Assembly: GCA_963704595.1 (NCBI GenBank)
Contig: OY969922.1
Span: 1,240,001-1,304,000, forward strand
DNA from: Acuticoccus sp963704595
GTDB lineage: Bacteria; Pseudomonadota; Alphaproteobacteria; Rhizobiales; Amorphaceae
Reading direction: 5' to 3'
Length of the DNA: 64,000 bases
This document shows positions 9,286 through 19,301 of this stretch, piece after piece (the first letter of the stretch is position 1; each line of letters starts with the position of its first letter). The position numbers were made by a program, and so were the translations under genes. The notes beneath the pieces were generated by a model. The model ran no database searches. It saw only the letters and a program-made list of their open reading frames with translations, and had not been told where the DNA came from.

Positions 9286-10233
9286 CCGAGATCGTAGGCA
9301 TCACGATGGGGGACCCCGCGGGCGTCGGCCCCGAGATCACCGTCAAGGCGCTGGCCGAAATGTCGGCGGAAGACCGCGCGCAACACGCGCGTCTTCGGCA
9401 ACCGCGCCACGCTCGACGCCGCGCAGGCCGCCGCCGGCACCGGCGTCGACCTCGACGGCCTCGTCCACGACATCGCCGTCGAGGGCGGCCCGCTCCCCTT
9501 CGGCAAGATCTCCAGGGCGGCGGGCGACGCCTCGTTCCGCTTCATCGAGGCGGCCATCCGCGCCGCCGAGCGCGGCGACATCGCCTGCATCGTCACCGCG
9601 CCCATCAACAAGGGCGCGCTCAACGCCGCCGGCCACCACTATGACGGCCACACCGGCCTCCTGCGCGAACTCACCGGCGCGAAGTCCGCCTTCATGCTCC
9701 TGGCGTCCGAACGGCTGAAGGTGATCCACGTCTCCACCCACGTCTCGCTGAAGGACGCCATCGGCCGCGCGACGCCGGACCGCATCCTCGAGACGATCCG
9801 CGCCGGCAACGACCACCTCAAGCGGATCGGCATCGCGGCGCCGCGGATCGCCGTCGCCGGCATCAACCCGCACTGCGGCGAGGATGGCCTGTTCGGCCGC
9901 GAGGACGACGACCAGATCGCCCCCGCCGTCGCCGCCGCCCGCGCCGAGGGCATCGACGTCGAAGGCCCGATCTCGGCCGACACCGTCTTCCACCGCGCCT
10001 ACCAGGGCGCGTTCGACCTCGTGGTCGCGCAGTATCACGACCAGGGACACATCCCCATCAAGCTCGTCGCGTTCGACACCGCGGTGAACGTCTCGGTCGG
10101 GCTCCCCATCGACCGCACCTCGGTCGACCACGGCACCGCGTTCGACATCGCCGGCACCGGCAAGGCGAACCACGGCAACATGATGTCGGCGCTCGCCTAT
10201 GCGCGCCGCCTCGCGAAAGGCCCCAAGGCATGA
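9282..10233 (+). pseudogene. pdxA: PdxA-family 4-phospho-hydroxyacid dehydrogenase, frame broken once
   Basis: Begins MTEIVGITMGDPAGVGPEI, the PdxA signature, at ATG 9282 behind a GGGAG ribosome site. The frame shifts at about 9373-9381 (one extra base in a CGCGCG run) and then continues to 10233 with INPHCGEDGLFG, GPISADTVF and QYHDQGHIPIK, which include the metal-binding His and substrate-phosphate residues of the family. Corrected length is 316 residues, normal for PdxA. PdxA homologues outside vitamin B6 synthesis (PdxA2) oxidise phosphorylated C4 acid sugars made by DUF1537 kinases. The kinase at the left edge and the catabolic neighbours here favour PdxA2 over B6 synthesis; that is inference. 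Confidence 0.85.
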
Positions 10234-11146
10234 CCACCTCCATCGCCGGCGTCCACTGTGCCGCCGCAACGCCCCTCGCCGCCGACGGCTCGCCCGACGT
10301 CGCCCGCTTCGCCGACCACTGCAAGGCGCTGCTGGAGGAGGGCTGCCACGGCATCGCTCTCCTCGGCAGCACCGGCGAGGCGAACTCGTTCGGCCTCACC
10401 GAGCGGCAGGAGATCCTGGAAGGCGTCGTCGCGGCGGGGATCGACCCGGCGCGGCTCCTGCCCGGCACCGGCGTCGCCAACGCGCCGGACACGGTCGACG
10501 CTGACCCGCCACGCCGTCGGCGCAAGGCGTCGCCGCCGTCGTGATGCTGCCGCCGTTCTACTACAAGGGCGTCAGCGACGAGGGCGTCGATCCGCGCCTA
10601 CGCCGAGATCATCGAGGCGGTCGGCGACAGCCGCCTGCGCGTCGTCCTCTACCACATCCCCCAGATGTCGGGCGTCGCCGATCAGCCCGGCCGTCATCGA
10701 GGCGCTTCTCAAGCGTTACCCGGACACCGTCGTCGGCATGAAGGACTCCGCCGGCGACGTCGACCGGATGCGCGAGATCATCGCGCGCCTTCCCGGGCTT
10801 CCAGCTCCTCGCCGGCGCCGACCCGCTGCTGCTGCCGGTCCTGCAGGCGGGCGGGGCAGGGTGCATCACCGCCACCTCGAACCTCGTCGCCGCCGAGCTT
10901 CGCACCGTGTTCGACAAATTTGCCGACGCCGATGCGGCGGGCGAGGTCGAGGCGGCGCAGAACCACATCGTCGCGATGCGCACCCTCAGCAACACCTACG
11001 TCCAGATCCCGACGATCAAGGCGATGGTCGCCCACCGCCGCGACGCGCCGGAATGGGCGCGGGTGCGCCCGCCGCTGATGCCGCTGACGGATGCCGAGCG
11101 CGCCGACGTTGAAGACAAGATGGCCGCCCTGGAGAACGCCCGATGA
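10230..11146 (+). pseudogene. Dihydrodipicolinate synthase/N-acetylneuraminate lyase family aldolase, five frame breaks
   Basis: Starts MTTSIAGVHCAAATPL at ATG 10230, overlapping the pdxA stop by 4 bases. Class I aldolase landmarks appear in turn in different frames: GSTGEANSF (substrate carboxylate site), LPPFYYKG, VLYHIP (catalytic Tyr) and GMKDSAGD (Schiff-base Lys). Breaks lie near 10497, 10520, 10590, 10679 and 10799; every one is repaired by deleting a single base, giving 303 residues, the family norm. Five same-sign breaks in 0.9 kb with all catalytic motifs intact point to sequence error. The reaction is a reversible pyruvate aldol cleavage or condensation of a 2-keto acid; the substrate is not predictable. 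Confidence 0.85.
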
Positions 11147-12257
11147 GCATGAGCCAACCGATCACCCTCCACCAGCCGCGCCGCGTCGAGATCGGCGCCG
11201 GCAAGGGCGCGATGATCGGCGAATGGGCGCGCGGGATCGACGGCCCCGTCCTCGTCATCTCTGGCCGCAGCACCGCGCGCCTCGCCGCCGACCTCGGCCT
11301 CGGCGACGCCGCGATCTTCGACGGCGTGCTCCCCGAACCCGAAATCGCCGTCCTCGACGCCGCGATCGCCAAGGCGCGCGAAGTGAAGCCCGCCGCCATC
11401 GTCGGCCTCGGCGGCGGCTCGCCGATGGACGTCGCGAAGCTCGTCGCCGTCCTGTGGGACAGCGACCAGACCATCCGCGACGTTGCCGGCAACGACCTCG
11501 TCCACCGCCGCAACACCGCGCTGGCACAGGTGCCGACCACCGCCGGCACCGGCTCGGAGGCCGGCATCCGCGCCCTCGTCACCGATCCCGAAACCCACGC
11601 CAAGATCGCGGTCGGCAGCCCGCACATGATCGCCGATCTCGCGGTCCTCGACCCCGAGCTCACGCACTCCGTCCCGTCCGCCATCACCGCGGCGACCGGC
11701 GTCGATGCGCTCGCCCACTGTGTCGAGGCCTTCACCAGCAAGAAGTCCCACGACCTCGTCGACGATTTCGCAAGGCGCGGCATGGCCCTCGTCGGCCGCT
11801 ATCTCGCCCGCGCCGTGGCGGATGGCACCGACACCGAGGCCCGCGCCGGCATGATGCTGGCGAGCTACTACGGCGGCGTCTGCCTCGGCCCGGTCAACAC
11901 CGCGGCCGGCCACGCGCTCGCCTATCCGCTCGGCACCCGGCTCGGCCTGCCGCACGGCCTCGCCAACGCCGTCATCTTTCCCGCACGTCCTCGCCTTCAA
12001 CGAGCCGGTGCGTGCCGGAGAAGACCGCCGAGATCGCCGCCGCCCTCGGCCTCGCGCGGGACGGCGACGTGCTCGCCGGCGCCCGCGCATGGTGCGAGAA
12101 TCTCGGCGTCGAGATGCGCATGTCCGCCCACGGCGCTAAGGCGGAAGACCTCCCCGAATGGGCGAAGGAAGCCCACGCCATCCGCCGCCTGATGGACAAC
12201 AACCCGCGCGACATGACCGTCGACGACGTTCTTGCCATCTACCGCGCCGCGGGCTGA
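11143..12257 (+). pseudogene. Iron-containing (group III) alcohol dehydrogenase, two frame breaks near 3' end
   Basis: Start ATG 11143 overlaps the aldolase stop by 4 bases. The N-terminal NAD-binding half has VGLGGGSPMDVAK and PTTAGTGSEA; metal ligands lie in DALAHCVEAF and HGLANAVIFP. The frame is lost at about 11978 and again at about 12011, each by one extra base; corrected, the text reads FPHVLAFNEPVVPEKTAEI and runs to TGA 12257, 370 residues in all. These enzymes reduce or oxidise small aldehydes/alcohols with Fe2+ or Zn2+. In this operon it could handle the aldehyde released by the upstream aldolase. Confidence 0.87.
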
Positions 12258-12267
12258 GGCCGGCCGG

Positions 12268-13021
12268 TCAGTCGATCGGCGCGGTGCTTCCCAGCGGGGC
12301 GGCACCGCGCTGGCTCTCGAACAGCCGCGAGCGGGAATGTTCGAGGTGCGCCCGCATCAGCGTCGCGGCGGTATCGGCATCGCCCTGCGCAATCGCCTCG
12401 AAGATCGCCTGATGCTCGGCGAACACGTGGCCGAGCCCGTCCGCCCGCGCCTTCAGTGAAAGGCCGTGGAGCTGCATCCCGACGGCGATGTGGCTCTCCA
12501 GCGAGGCCATCGCGGTGGCGTAGTAGGGGTTGGTCGACGCCCGCGCGATGGCGAGGTGGAACGCGAAGTCCGCATCCTCGCGGTGGCGGCTGGTGTGGGT
12601 CGCTTCGCGCATCAGGTTGAGCGCGCGCTCCACGTCCGCCAGCGCCGCGTCGGTGTGGGACAGAGCCGCCCGAGCGGCCGCGGCCGGCTCCACCGAGATG
12701 CGGAAATCGTAGCAGTCCGACAGGTCGGCTAGGTTCTCGAGCTCGCCGAACCCCAGCGGCTCGCGCACGCCAGTCGCCCGCACGAAGCTCCCCGCGCCCT
12801 GCCGCGAGTAGATCAGCCCCTTCTCGCGCAGGCGGCGCAGCGCGTCGCGGATCACCGGGCGCGAGACCTCGAACTCGGCGGCCAAGCGCGTGCTCGGGCG
12901 GCAACCTCTCGTCAGCGCCGTACGCGCCGGACTTGATGGCGCGCTGCAGGTGGCCGAACACCGTTTCGCCGAGGCGGCGGCGTGGCGCCCGCGCCTCCCT
13001 CTGGCTCTGATGTTCGGTCAT
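12268..13021 (-). pseudogene. GntR-family (FadR/FCD subfamily) regulator, one frame break
   Basis: From ATG 13021 the winged-helix part begins RRLGETVFGHLQRAIKSGAY and GADERLPP; at about 12898 the frame is broken by one extra C. The next frame continues STRLAAEFEVSRPVIRDALR (helix-turn-helix) and LREKGLIYSRQGAGSFV (wing). The C-terminal FCD effector domain includes RISVEPAAAARAA and the metal/ligand-type residues in DADFAFHLAIARAS and EHQAIFEAI. Corrected length is 250 residues, normal for FadR-type regulators. It converges on the catabolic operon (10 bases from its end) and diverges from the ABC operon starting at 13325, so either could be its target. Confidence 0.87.
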
Positions 13022-13324
13022 GGTTGCTGCAAAACCCTCCGGGCGGGCGCCTGGCTGAAGCCGGGCGCTGCCGGTCGAATATGCCCAATCAGGTGCCTGC
13101 GAAGCAAGCAATCCGAGCGCGCCGGCACGCTGTAACCGCTGCCGCGCACCGGCTGCGTGCCCCGCGCAAAACTTACGCTGCATTGCACAATGAAACGGCA
13201 TGCGCATTGTTGATGCGACGATGTATTGATGAGAGATGTTTTACGTGTAAACTATCTGCCGAACCCCGTTGAGCAGTCGTTCTCGCGGGCTGGCACATCG
13301 AAGACCGTAGAGAAGGGCTCCTCC
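13022..13324. promoter_or_regulatory. Divergent control region, GntR regulator / ABC operon
   Basis: 303 bases without a gene, AT-richer than its surroundings from about 13170. It must hold the promoters of the leftward regulator and the rightward importer operon. The 15-base stretch 13238-13252 (gttt-N7-aaac arms) resembles a short operator for a dimeric regulator, but its symmetry is weak and no clear -35/-10 pair was assigned. Confidence 0.45.
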
Positions 13325-14497
13325 ATGCGAACCACCCTCAAGGCGCTGGCGCTTCTGGCCGCGACGGCGCTCACCGCTCCCGCCTTCGCGCAGGACGCCG
13401 ACCCGCTGAAGATCGGCTTCATCGTCACCCTCAGCGGCCCCGCCGCCGTCCTCGGCGAACAGGCCCGCAACGGCTTCCTCCTCGCCGCGGAAGACTTCGG
13501 CGACAAGTTCGGCGGCGTGCCGACCGAGGTGATCGTTGTCGACGACGAGCAGAAGCCCGACGTCGCGGTCAACAAGGTGAAGGAGCTCCTGGAGCGCGAC
13601 GAGGTCGACTTCGTCGTCGGCCCGATCTTCTCCAACATCCTCCAGGCGATCCAGCCGCCGGTCACCTCCGCAGGAAAATTCCTGATCAGCCCCAACGCCG
13701 GTACGTCCAACTTCGCGGGCGCTGACTGCAACCCCAACTTCTTCGTGTCGTCCTACCAGAACGACCAGGTGCACGAAGTCCTCGGCAAGTACGCGCAGGA
13801 CCAAGGCTACACCAACGTCTTCCTGATGGCGCCGAACTACCAGGCCGGCAAGGATTCGCTGGCAGGCTTCAAGCACTCCTACACCGGCGGCGTCGCGGGT
13901 GAGGTCTTCACCACCCTCGGCCAGCTCGACTTCTCGGCGGAGCTCGCCCAGATCGCGGCCTTCCAGCCCGACGCCGTGTTCACCTTCATGCCCGGCGGCA
14001 TGGGCGTGAACCTCGTCAAGCAGTACCGCCAGGCCGGGCTCGAGGGCATTCCCTTCCTCTCCGCCTTCACGGTCGACGAGAGCACGCTGCCCGCACAGCA
14101 GGACGCGGCGCTCGGCCTCTTCGGCGGCGCCAACTGGGCGCCCGACCTCGACGTGCCGAAGAACAAGGAATTCGTCGCCGCCTACGAGGAAAAGTACGGC
14201 GCCGTCCCCGGCACCTACGCAATGCAGGCCTACGACGCGGCGCAGATGATCAACGCCGCCGTCGCCTCCGTCGACGGTGATCTCTCCAACACCGACGGCA
14301 TCCGCGATGGCCTCGAGGCCGCCGACTTCGACTCGCTCCGCGGCAACTTCAAGATCGGCACCAACCACTACCCGGTGCAGGACTTCTACCTGGTCAAGGC
14401 CATCAAGCGCGACGACGGCAAGTACCAGACCTCGATCGTCGAGAAGATCTTCGAGGACTACACCGACAACTACGTCGACCAGTGCGAGATGGAATAG
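13325..14497 (+). CDS. Branched-chain-type ABC transporter substrate-binding protein (Peripla_BP_6)
   Basis: 390 residues. A signal peptide (MRTTLKALALLAATALTAPA, cleavage before QDADP) is followed by LKIGFIVTLSGPAAVLGEQ, the classical start of LivJ/AmiC-type binding proteins, and VVDDEQKPDVAVNKVKELLE. Two-lobed type I fold length is normal. The ATG at 13325 precedes the signal peptide directly, although the frame is open to 13226. It is the first gene of an operon with LivHMGF-type transport genes, a cupin, an FAD monooxygenase and two amidohydrolases; the solute is thus more likely an aromatic, heterocyclic or amide compound than an amino acid (inference). Confidence 0.93.
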   Translation: MRTTLKALALLAATALTAPAFAQDADPLKIGFIVTLSGPAAVLGEQARNGFLLAAEDFGDKFGGVPTEVIVVDDEQKPDVAVNKVKELLERDEVDFVVGPIFSNILQAIQPPVTSAGKFLISPNAGTSNFAGADCNPNFFVSSYQNDQVHEVLGKYAQDQGYTNVFLMAPNYQAGKDSLAGFKHSYTGGVAGEVFTTLGQLDFSAELAQIAAFQPDAVFTFMPGGMGVNLVKQYRQAGLEGIPFLSAFTVDESTLPAQQDAALGLFGGANWAPDLDVPKNKEFVAAYEEKYGAVPGTYAMQAYDAAQMINAAVASVDGDLSNTDGIRDGLEAADFDSLRGNFKIGTNHYPVQDFYLVKAIKRDDGKYQTSIVEKIFEDYTDNYVDQCEME

Positions 14498-14529
14498 CGG
14501 CCCGCCGCACCTGATCTGACAAAAACAGC

Positions 14530-14555
14530 GGCCGGACCCGGCACCGGGTCCGGCC
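14530..14555 (+). other. Intercistronic hairpin after the substrate-binding-protein gene
   Basis: A perfect 12-bp inverted repeat (14530-14541 with 14544-14555) lies 32 bases after the stop of the binding-protein gene. No T-run follows on the plus strand, so it is more likely a partial terminator or mRNA-stabilising hairpin than a full terminator. An A-run precedes it, so it could terminate minus-strand transcription. Confidence 0.6.
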
Positions 14556-14581
14556 ATCGACCCGAATGAAGGACAACCGCC

Positions 14582-15038
14582 TTGAAGATGTTGCCGGGGA
14601 TCACGCGCGCGGGCGACGGAGTGGACAGCATCAGCTGGAACATTCTCGGCCAGACCTACGTCCCCAAACAGGTCTCCGCGCAGTCGATGTCGTGGCACGC
14701 GACGCTGCCGCCAGGGCACCTTCGTGCCGCCCCACATCCACCCGACCCAGGACGAGTTCCTCTACATCCTCGAAGGCCGGTTCGACTTCCTCCTCGACGG
14801 CCGCGAGGATTTTGCAGAACCCGGCGACCTCGTCCGCCTGCCGATGGGCATCCCGCACGGCATCTTCAACAAGGGCGACCAGACTATCAAATGCCTGTTC
14901 TGGGTCGCCCCGACCGGCCGCCTGTTCGACCTCTTCTGGGCCCTTCACAACCTCGGCCCGAAGGCTGACCCTGCCGAGGTGGTGGCAACCTCGGCCAAGC
15001 ACGAGGTCGACTTCCTGCCGCCGCCGGACGCGGAATGA
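14582..15038 (+). pseudogene. Cupin-domain protein, one frame break
   Basis: Reads MKMLPGITRAGDGVDSISWN from a TTG at 14582, eight bases after a GAAGGA ribosome site (ATG 14588 is the alternative). The frame breaks at about 14713 with one extra G, then continues GTFVPPHIHPTQDEFLYILE with the cupin metal motif HxHxxxxE and a second motif PMGIPHGIFN. Corrected length is 151 residues, a small single-domain cupin. It sits directly before an FAD monooxygenase gene. Small cupins of this type are often dioxygenases or isomerases in aromatic catabolism; the exact reaction is unknown. Confidence 0.8.
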
Positions 15039-15057
15039 CCGGCGGGGAGCTCTCTCG

Positions 15058-16321
15058 ATGCATGTGATCATCGCAGGCGCCGGCATCGGCGGCCTCACCA
15101 CCGCCCTCATGCTGCACCAGCGCGGCATCCGGGCGACCATCTACGAGCACGCCACCGCGGTGCGCGAGGTCGGCGTCGGCATCAACACGCTGCCCCACGC
15201 CATCCGCGAGCTCGCGAGTCTCGGCCTCCTGCCCGGCGCTAGACGCCGTCGGCGTGCGCACGCGCGAGCTCTTCTACCTCAACAAGCAGGGCCAGGAGGT
15301 CTGGCGCGAGCTGCGCGGCCTCGATGCCGGGCACCCGGTGCCGCAATTCTCGATCCACCGCGGCCGCCTGCAGAAGCTGATCCACGACGCCGTGGTCGAG
15401 CGCCTCGGCGCGGACGCCGTCGTCACCGGCGCCTCCCTCGCAGGTTTCGTCCAGGACGAGGGCGGCGTCACCGCCCACTTCGTCGACAGCGGCAGGGGCG
15501 CCGGCAGCCGCACGGTGCGCGGCGATGTCCTGATCTGCGCCGACGGCATCCACTCCGCCGGCCGCCGCAAGTTCTACCCCGACGAGGGCGCCCCCCACTG
15601 GAACGGCGTCGCCATGTGGCGCGGCGCGACGGAGTGGCCGGTGTGGCGCGACGGCCAGTCGATGGCGATCGGCGGCGGGATGGGCGGCAAGTTCGTCCTC
15701 TACCCCATCGCCCCGGCGAAAGACGGCCGCCAGCTCACGAACTGGGTCGTCAACATCCGCGTCGCGCCCGACGGCTCGACGCCACCGTCGCGCGAGAGCT
15801 GGTCCCGCCCCGCCTACCGCGCCGACGTCCTGCCGCACTCCACCCGCTTCGCGGTGCCCGGCTGCGACGTCGCAGCCCTCGTCGCCGCCACCGAGCAGAT
15901 CTTCGAATACCCGATGTGCGACCGCGACCCGCTGCCCCGCTGGACCTTCGGCCGCGTCACGCTGCTGGGCGACGCCGCTCACCCGATGTACCCCGTCGGC
16001 TCCAACGGCGCCTCGCAGGCGATCCTCGACGCCCGCGCCCTCGCCGATGCGCTGAGCTTCTCCGAACACCCCCGCCAGGCCCTCTACGTCTACGAGAAGG
16101 ACCGCCTGCCGAAGACCGCCGAGATCGTCCACCTCAACCGCAAGGGCGGCCCCGAACGCGTCATCGACGAGGCGGAAAAACGCTCCCCCAAGGGCTTCGA
16201 CGCAATCGACGAGGTCATGACCCGCGCCGAGCGCGAGGCCATCGTCGGCACATACGCCGGCAAGGCGGGCTTCTCGGTCGCCGGCCTCGCCGCGCGCCAC
16301 GGCATGGCACGGGCGCGCTAG
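15058..16321 (+). pseudogene. FAD-dependent aromatic-ring monooxygenase, one frame break
   Basis: Starts MHVIIAGAGIGGLTTALMLH at ATG 15058: the Rossmann GxGxxG of group A flavin hydroxylases. One extra base at about 15241 (after SLGLLPGA) shifts frame; the rest reads DAVGVRTREL, then CADGIHSAGR (DG motif) and GDAAHPMYPVGSNGASQAI (second FAD motif). Corrected length 420 residues fits salicylate- or hydroxybenzoate-hydroxylase-like enzymes. It would hydroxylate an aromatic or heteroaromatic substrate with NAD(P)H and O2, in the same operon as an importer and two amidohydrolases. Confidence 0.88.
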
Positions 16322-16403
16322 GGTGGGTGATTTGCAGGTGTGTGCCGGTGGAGCAGCGCTGCGGGGCGCCGTGCCTCGAAGCTCCCTCGGGTGGTCAATT
16401 CTC

Positions 16404-16596
16404 CCGCGGAGCGGGGCTCGCCTCAACCCACGCTTCGCTCTTCGGCGTTGACCCTCGCCCCGCTCCGCGGGGTTCTGAGGGCGTCGGCACGTCAAATCGC
16501 GCTGGCGCGATTTGACCTCAAGGAATCGGAAGTCCGGGCCACCGGACTTCCGCCGGAATGTCGCTTCAGGGAAGACACGCCTCCGGCGGGTCTTCC
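16404..16596. repeat. Cluster of four inverted repeats upstream of livH
   Basis: The 338 bases between the monooxygenase and livH hold no gene but four inverted repeats: 16404-16417 with 16457-16470 (14 bp perfect); 16491-16501 with 16506-16516 (11 bp perfect, 4-base loop); 16528-16537 with 16542-16551 (10 bp perfect, 4-base loop); and 16570-16576 with 16590-16596 enclosing an inner cgcc/ggcg stem. This could be a palindromic intergenic repeat element or a structured leader. Confidence 0.75.
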
Positions 16597-16659
16597 ACCG
16601 GAATATGAGGGGGGAACGGCTGAGGCGCTGTGCCCGTCCACTTGGGGAGGGACCTTGCG

Positions 16660-17587
16660 ATGATGAACCTGTTCCTCCTGCAGACGCTGAACGGGATCCA
16701 GTTCGGCATCCTGCTCTTCCTCGTCGCGGCCGGGCTCACGCTGATCTTCGGCACCATGGACCTCATCAACCTCGCCCACGGGGCGATGTACATGGTCGGC
16801 GCCTACGTCACCGCCACGGTGGCGGCCGTCTCCGGCAGCCCTGTGCTCGCCATCCTCGTCACGATCCCCGCGATGTTCGCCATCGGCATCGTGCTGGAGC
16901 TGGTGCTGTTCCGCTTCCTCTACGCCCGAAGTCACCTCGATCAGGTGCTCGCCACCTTCGGCCTCATCCTCGTCCTCACCGAGGGCGTGAAGATCATCTG
17001 GGGCGCGGCGCCGCTCTCCGTCCCGGTGCCGGAATTCCTGTCGGGCTCGATCCCGCTCATCGGCAACATGCGCTTTCCGGTCTACCGGCTCGCGATCATC
17101 GCGGCGGGGCTCCTCACCGCGCTGGGGCTCTACATCCTCGTCAACCACACGCGCGATCGGCATGCTCCTGCGCGCCGGCGCCACCGACGGCGCGATGGTC
17201 TCGGCCCTCGGCGTCAACATCCGCCGCATCTTCATGGTGGTCTTCGGCATCGGCGCGATGCTGGCAGGCTTTGCCGGCGCGATGGTGGCGCCGATCCTCT
17301 CGGTCGGGCCGGGCATGGGCGAGAGCATCCTCATCCTCACCTTCGTCGTCATCGTCATCGGCGGGGTCGGCTCTGTGCGCGGCGCGTTCGTCGCGGCAAT
17401 CCTCGTCGGCTGCGTCGACACTCTCGGGCGCATGTTCGGGCCGATGATCCTGAAATCGGTGATGGACCCCGCCGCAGCGGGCCAGACGGGGCGCGTGCTC
17501 GCCCCGATGCTCATCTACATCCTGATGGCACTGGTGCTCGTCGTCCGCCCCGCCGGTCTCTTCGGCGCCAAGGGCAGCGCCTCGTGA
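16660..17587 (+). pseudogene. livH: Branched-chain-type ABC permease LivH, one frame break
   Basis: The ATG at 16660 follows a GGGGAGGGA ribosome site. The sequence opens FLLQTLNGIQFGILLFLVAA and GLTLIFGTMDLINLAHGAMY, the LivH hallmark. One extra G at about 17155 (after NHTR) moves the frame; it continues as IGMLLRAGATDGAMVSALGV, the cytoplasmic loop contacting the ATPase, to TGA 17587. Corrected length is 308 residues, typical for LivH, with about eight membrane helices. It forms the import channel with LivM, whose GTG start overlaps its stop. Confidence 0.9.
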
Positions 17588-18552
17588 GCGACCGGCCCCC
17601 CAAACTCCTCACCGGCTCGCGCCTCGCCGGGGTCGCGATCTTCGGCCTTTTCGCGCTGATGCCGGTGATCGCGACGGCGACGAACGACATGTTCCTTCTC
17701 GTCATCGTCAGCCGGATCATGATCTTCGCGCTCGCCGCCATCGCGCTCGACCTCATCCTCGGCTACGGCGCGATGGTCTCCTTCGGCCATGCCGCCTTCT
17801 TCGGCATCGGCGCCTACGCGGTGGCAATCCTCACCAAGAACGGCATCACCGACATAGTGGTGCAGACGCTGGCCGGCGCCGCCGCGGCAGCCCTCTTCGC
17901 CCTCGTCACCGGCGCGCTCTCGCTGCGCACCCGCGGCGTCTACTTCATCATGATCACGCTGGCGTTCGGGCAGATGGCGTTCTTCTTCGCGGTCTCGCTC
18001 TCGGCCTACGGCGGCGACGACGGCTTTTCGCTCGGCGGCCGCTCCAGCCTGCTGGGCACGTCGATCCTTGCCAACGACATAGCGTTCTTCTACCTCGTCC
18101 TCGTGGTGCTGGTGCTCGCCTACGTGCTCCTCCGCCGCATCGTCGCCTCCCGCTTCGGCCGCGTGCTGCGCGGCACCCGAGAGAACCCGGTGCGCATGGC
18201 CGCCATCGGCTTCTCCACCTACGGCTACCGCCTCACCGCCTACGTCATTTCCGGTGCGCTCACCTCGGTCGCCGGCGTGCTCCTCGCCAACCAGATCGAG
18301 TTCGTCGCCCCCGCCTTCATGACCTGGCACCGCTCCGGCGAGCTCATCGTCATGGTGGTGCTGGGCGGCATGGGAACGCTCATCGGCCCCGTCGCCGGCG
18401 CCACCATCTTCATCCTGCTTGAGGAGTGGCTCGCCGCCTTCTCCGAGCACTGGAAGCTCGGCTTCGGCATCATCCTCATCCTCTTCGTCCTGTTCGGCCG
18501 CGGCGGGATCGCGGGCCTTGCCCGCAAGCTTACGGGAGGGGCGAAGTCATGA
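17584..18552 (+). CDS. livM: Branched-chain-type ABC permease LivM
   Basis: 322 residues beginning at a GTG that overlaps the livH stop (GTGA). Contains LDLILGYGAMVSFGHAAFFG, the conserved LivM segment, and the ATPase-contact loop RGTRENPVRMAAIGFSTYGY. About nine membrane helices are predicted. Intact, and overlapping livG by 4 bases at its end. Works as the second half of the transmembrane channel. Confidence 0.93.
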   Translation: MSDRPPKLLTGSRLAGVAIFGLFALMPVIATATNDMFLLVIVSRIMIFALAAIALDLILGYGAMVSFGHAAFFGIGAYAVAILTKNGITDIVVQTLAGAAAAALFALVTGALSLRTRGVYFIMITLAFGQMAFFFAVSLSAYGGDDGFSLGGRSSLLGTSILANDIAFFYLVLVVLVLAYVLLRRIVASRFGRVLRGTRENPVRMAAIGFSTYGYRLTAYVISGALTSVAGVLLANQIEFVAPAFMTWHRSGELIVMVVLGGMGTLIGPVAGATIFILLEEWLAAFSEHWKLGFGIILILFVLFGRGGIAGLARKLTGGAKS

Positions 18553-19301
18553 CCGGGCCGCTCCTCTCGGTTCAGCACCTCCGCAAGTCGTTCGGCTCGC
18601 TCGCCGTCACCGACGACCTGTCGCTCGAGGTCGCGCCCGGCGAGATCCACGCCATCATCGGCCCCAACGGCGCCGGCAAGACGACGCTGATCCACCAGCT
18701 CTCCGGCGGCCTGAAATCCGATTCCGGCAAGGTCTTCTTCGCGGGGGAGGACATCACCCACCTTTCGATGCCGCAGCGCGTCCACCGGGGCCTTGCCCGC
18801 TCGTTCCAGATCACCTCGATCCTCGCCGGCTTCACCGTGCTCGAGAACGTCGCGCTGGCGGTGCAGGCGCGCGCCGGCTCCAGCTTCCGCTTCTTCCGCC
18901 CCGCCGCGCGCGAAGCCGCCCTCAACGAGGCGGCGATGGAAGCGCTCGGCAAGGTCGGCCTCGCCGACCGCGCGGGCCGGATCGCGGGCGCGCTCTCCCA
19001 CGGCGAGAAGCGCCAGCTCGAGATCGCCATCGCCTACGCCACCGGCGCGCGGATGCTGCTGCTGGACGAGCCGCTCGCCGGCACCGGCCACGAGGAGGGC
19101 GAGGTGCTGATCGACCTGATGCGCGCCCTCAAGGCGACCCACACCCTCGTCCTCATCGAGCACGACATGAGCGCCGTCTTCTCGCTCGCCGACACCCTCA
19201 GCGTTCTCGTCTACGGCCGCGTCATCGCGAGCGGTGCGCCGGCGACGGTCCGCGCGATGCCCGAGGTGCGCAGCGCCTATCTCGGCGAGGAGGCCGCCTG
19301 A
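18549..19301 (+). CDS. livG: Branched-chain-type ABC ATP-binding protein LivG
   Basis: 250 residues from ATG 18549, overlapping livM by 4 bases. Walker A is GPNGAGKTT near residue 38, the Q-loop region RSFQITSIL follows, the signature is degenerate (LSHGEKRQLEIA) and Walker B is MLLLDEPLAG. The LSHGEKR version of the signature is usual for LivG-type ATPases of urea/aromatic importers. The stop overlaps the livF start by one base. Confidence 0.93.
   Translation: MTGPLLSVQHLRKSFGSLAVTDDLSLEVAPGEIHAIIGPNGAGKTTLIHQLSGGLKSDSGKVFFAGEDITHLSMPQRVHRGLARSFQITSILAGFTVLENVALAVQARAGSSFRFFRPAAREAALNEAAMEALGKVGLADRAGRIAGALSHGEKRQLEIAIAYATGARMLLLDEPLAGTGHEEGEVLIDLMRALKATHTLVLIEHDMSAVFSLADTLSVLVYGRVIASGAPATVRAMPEVRSAYLGEEAA

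Noticed and set aside
10230..11146. Programmed ribosomal frameshifting in the aldolase gene
   Set aside because: Five breaks in unrelated contexts without slippery heptamers or downstream structures; single-base sequence errors explain all of them.
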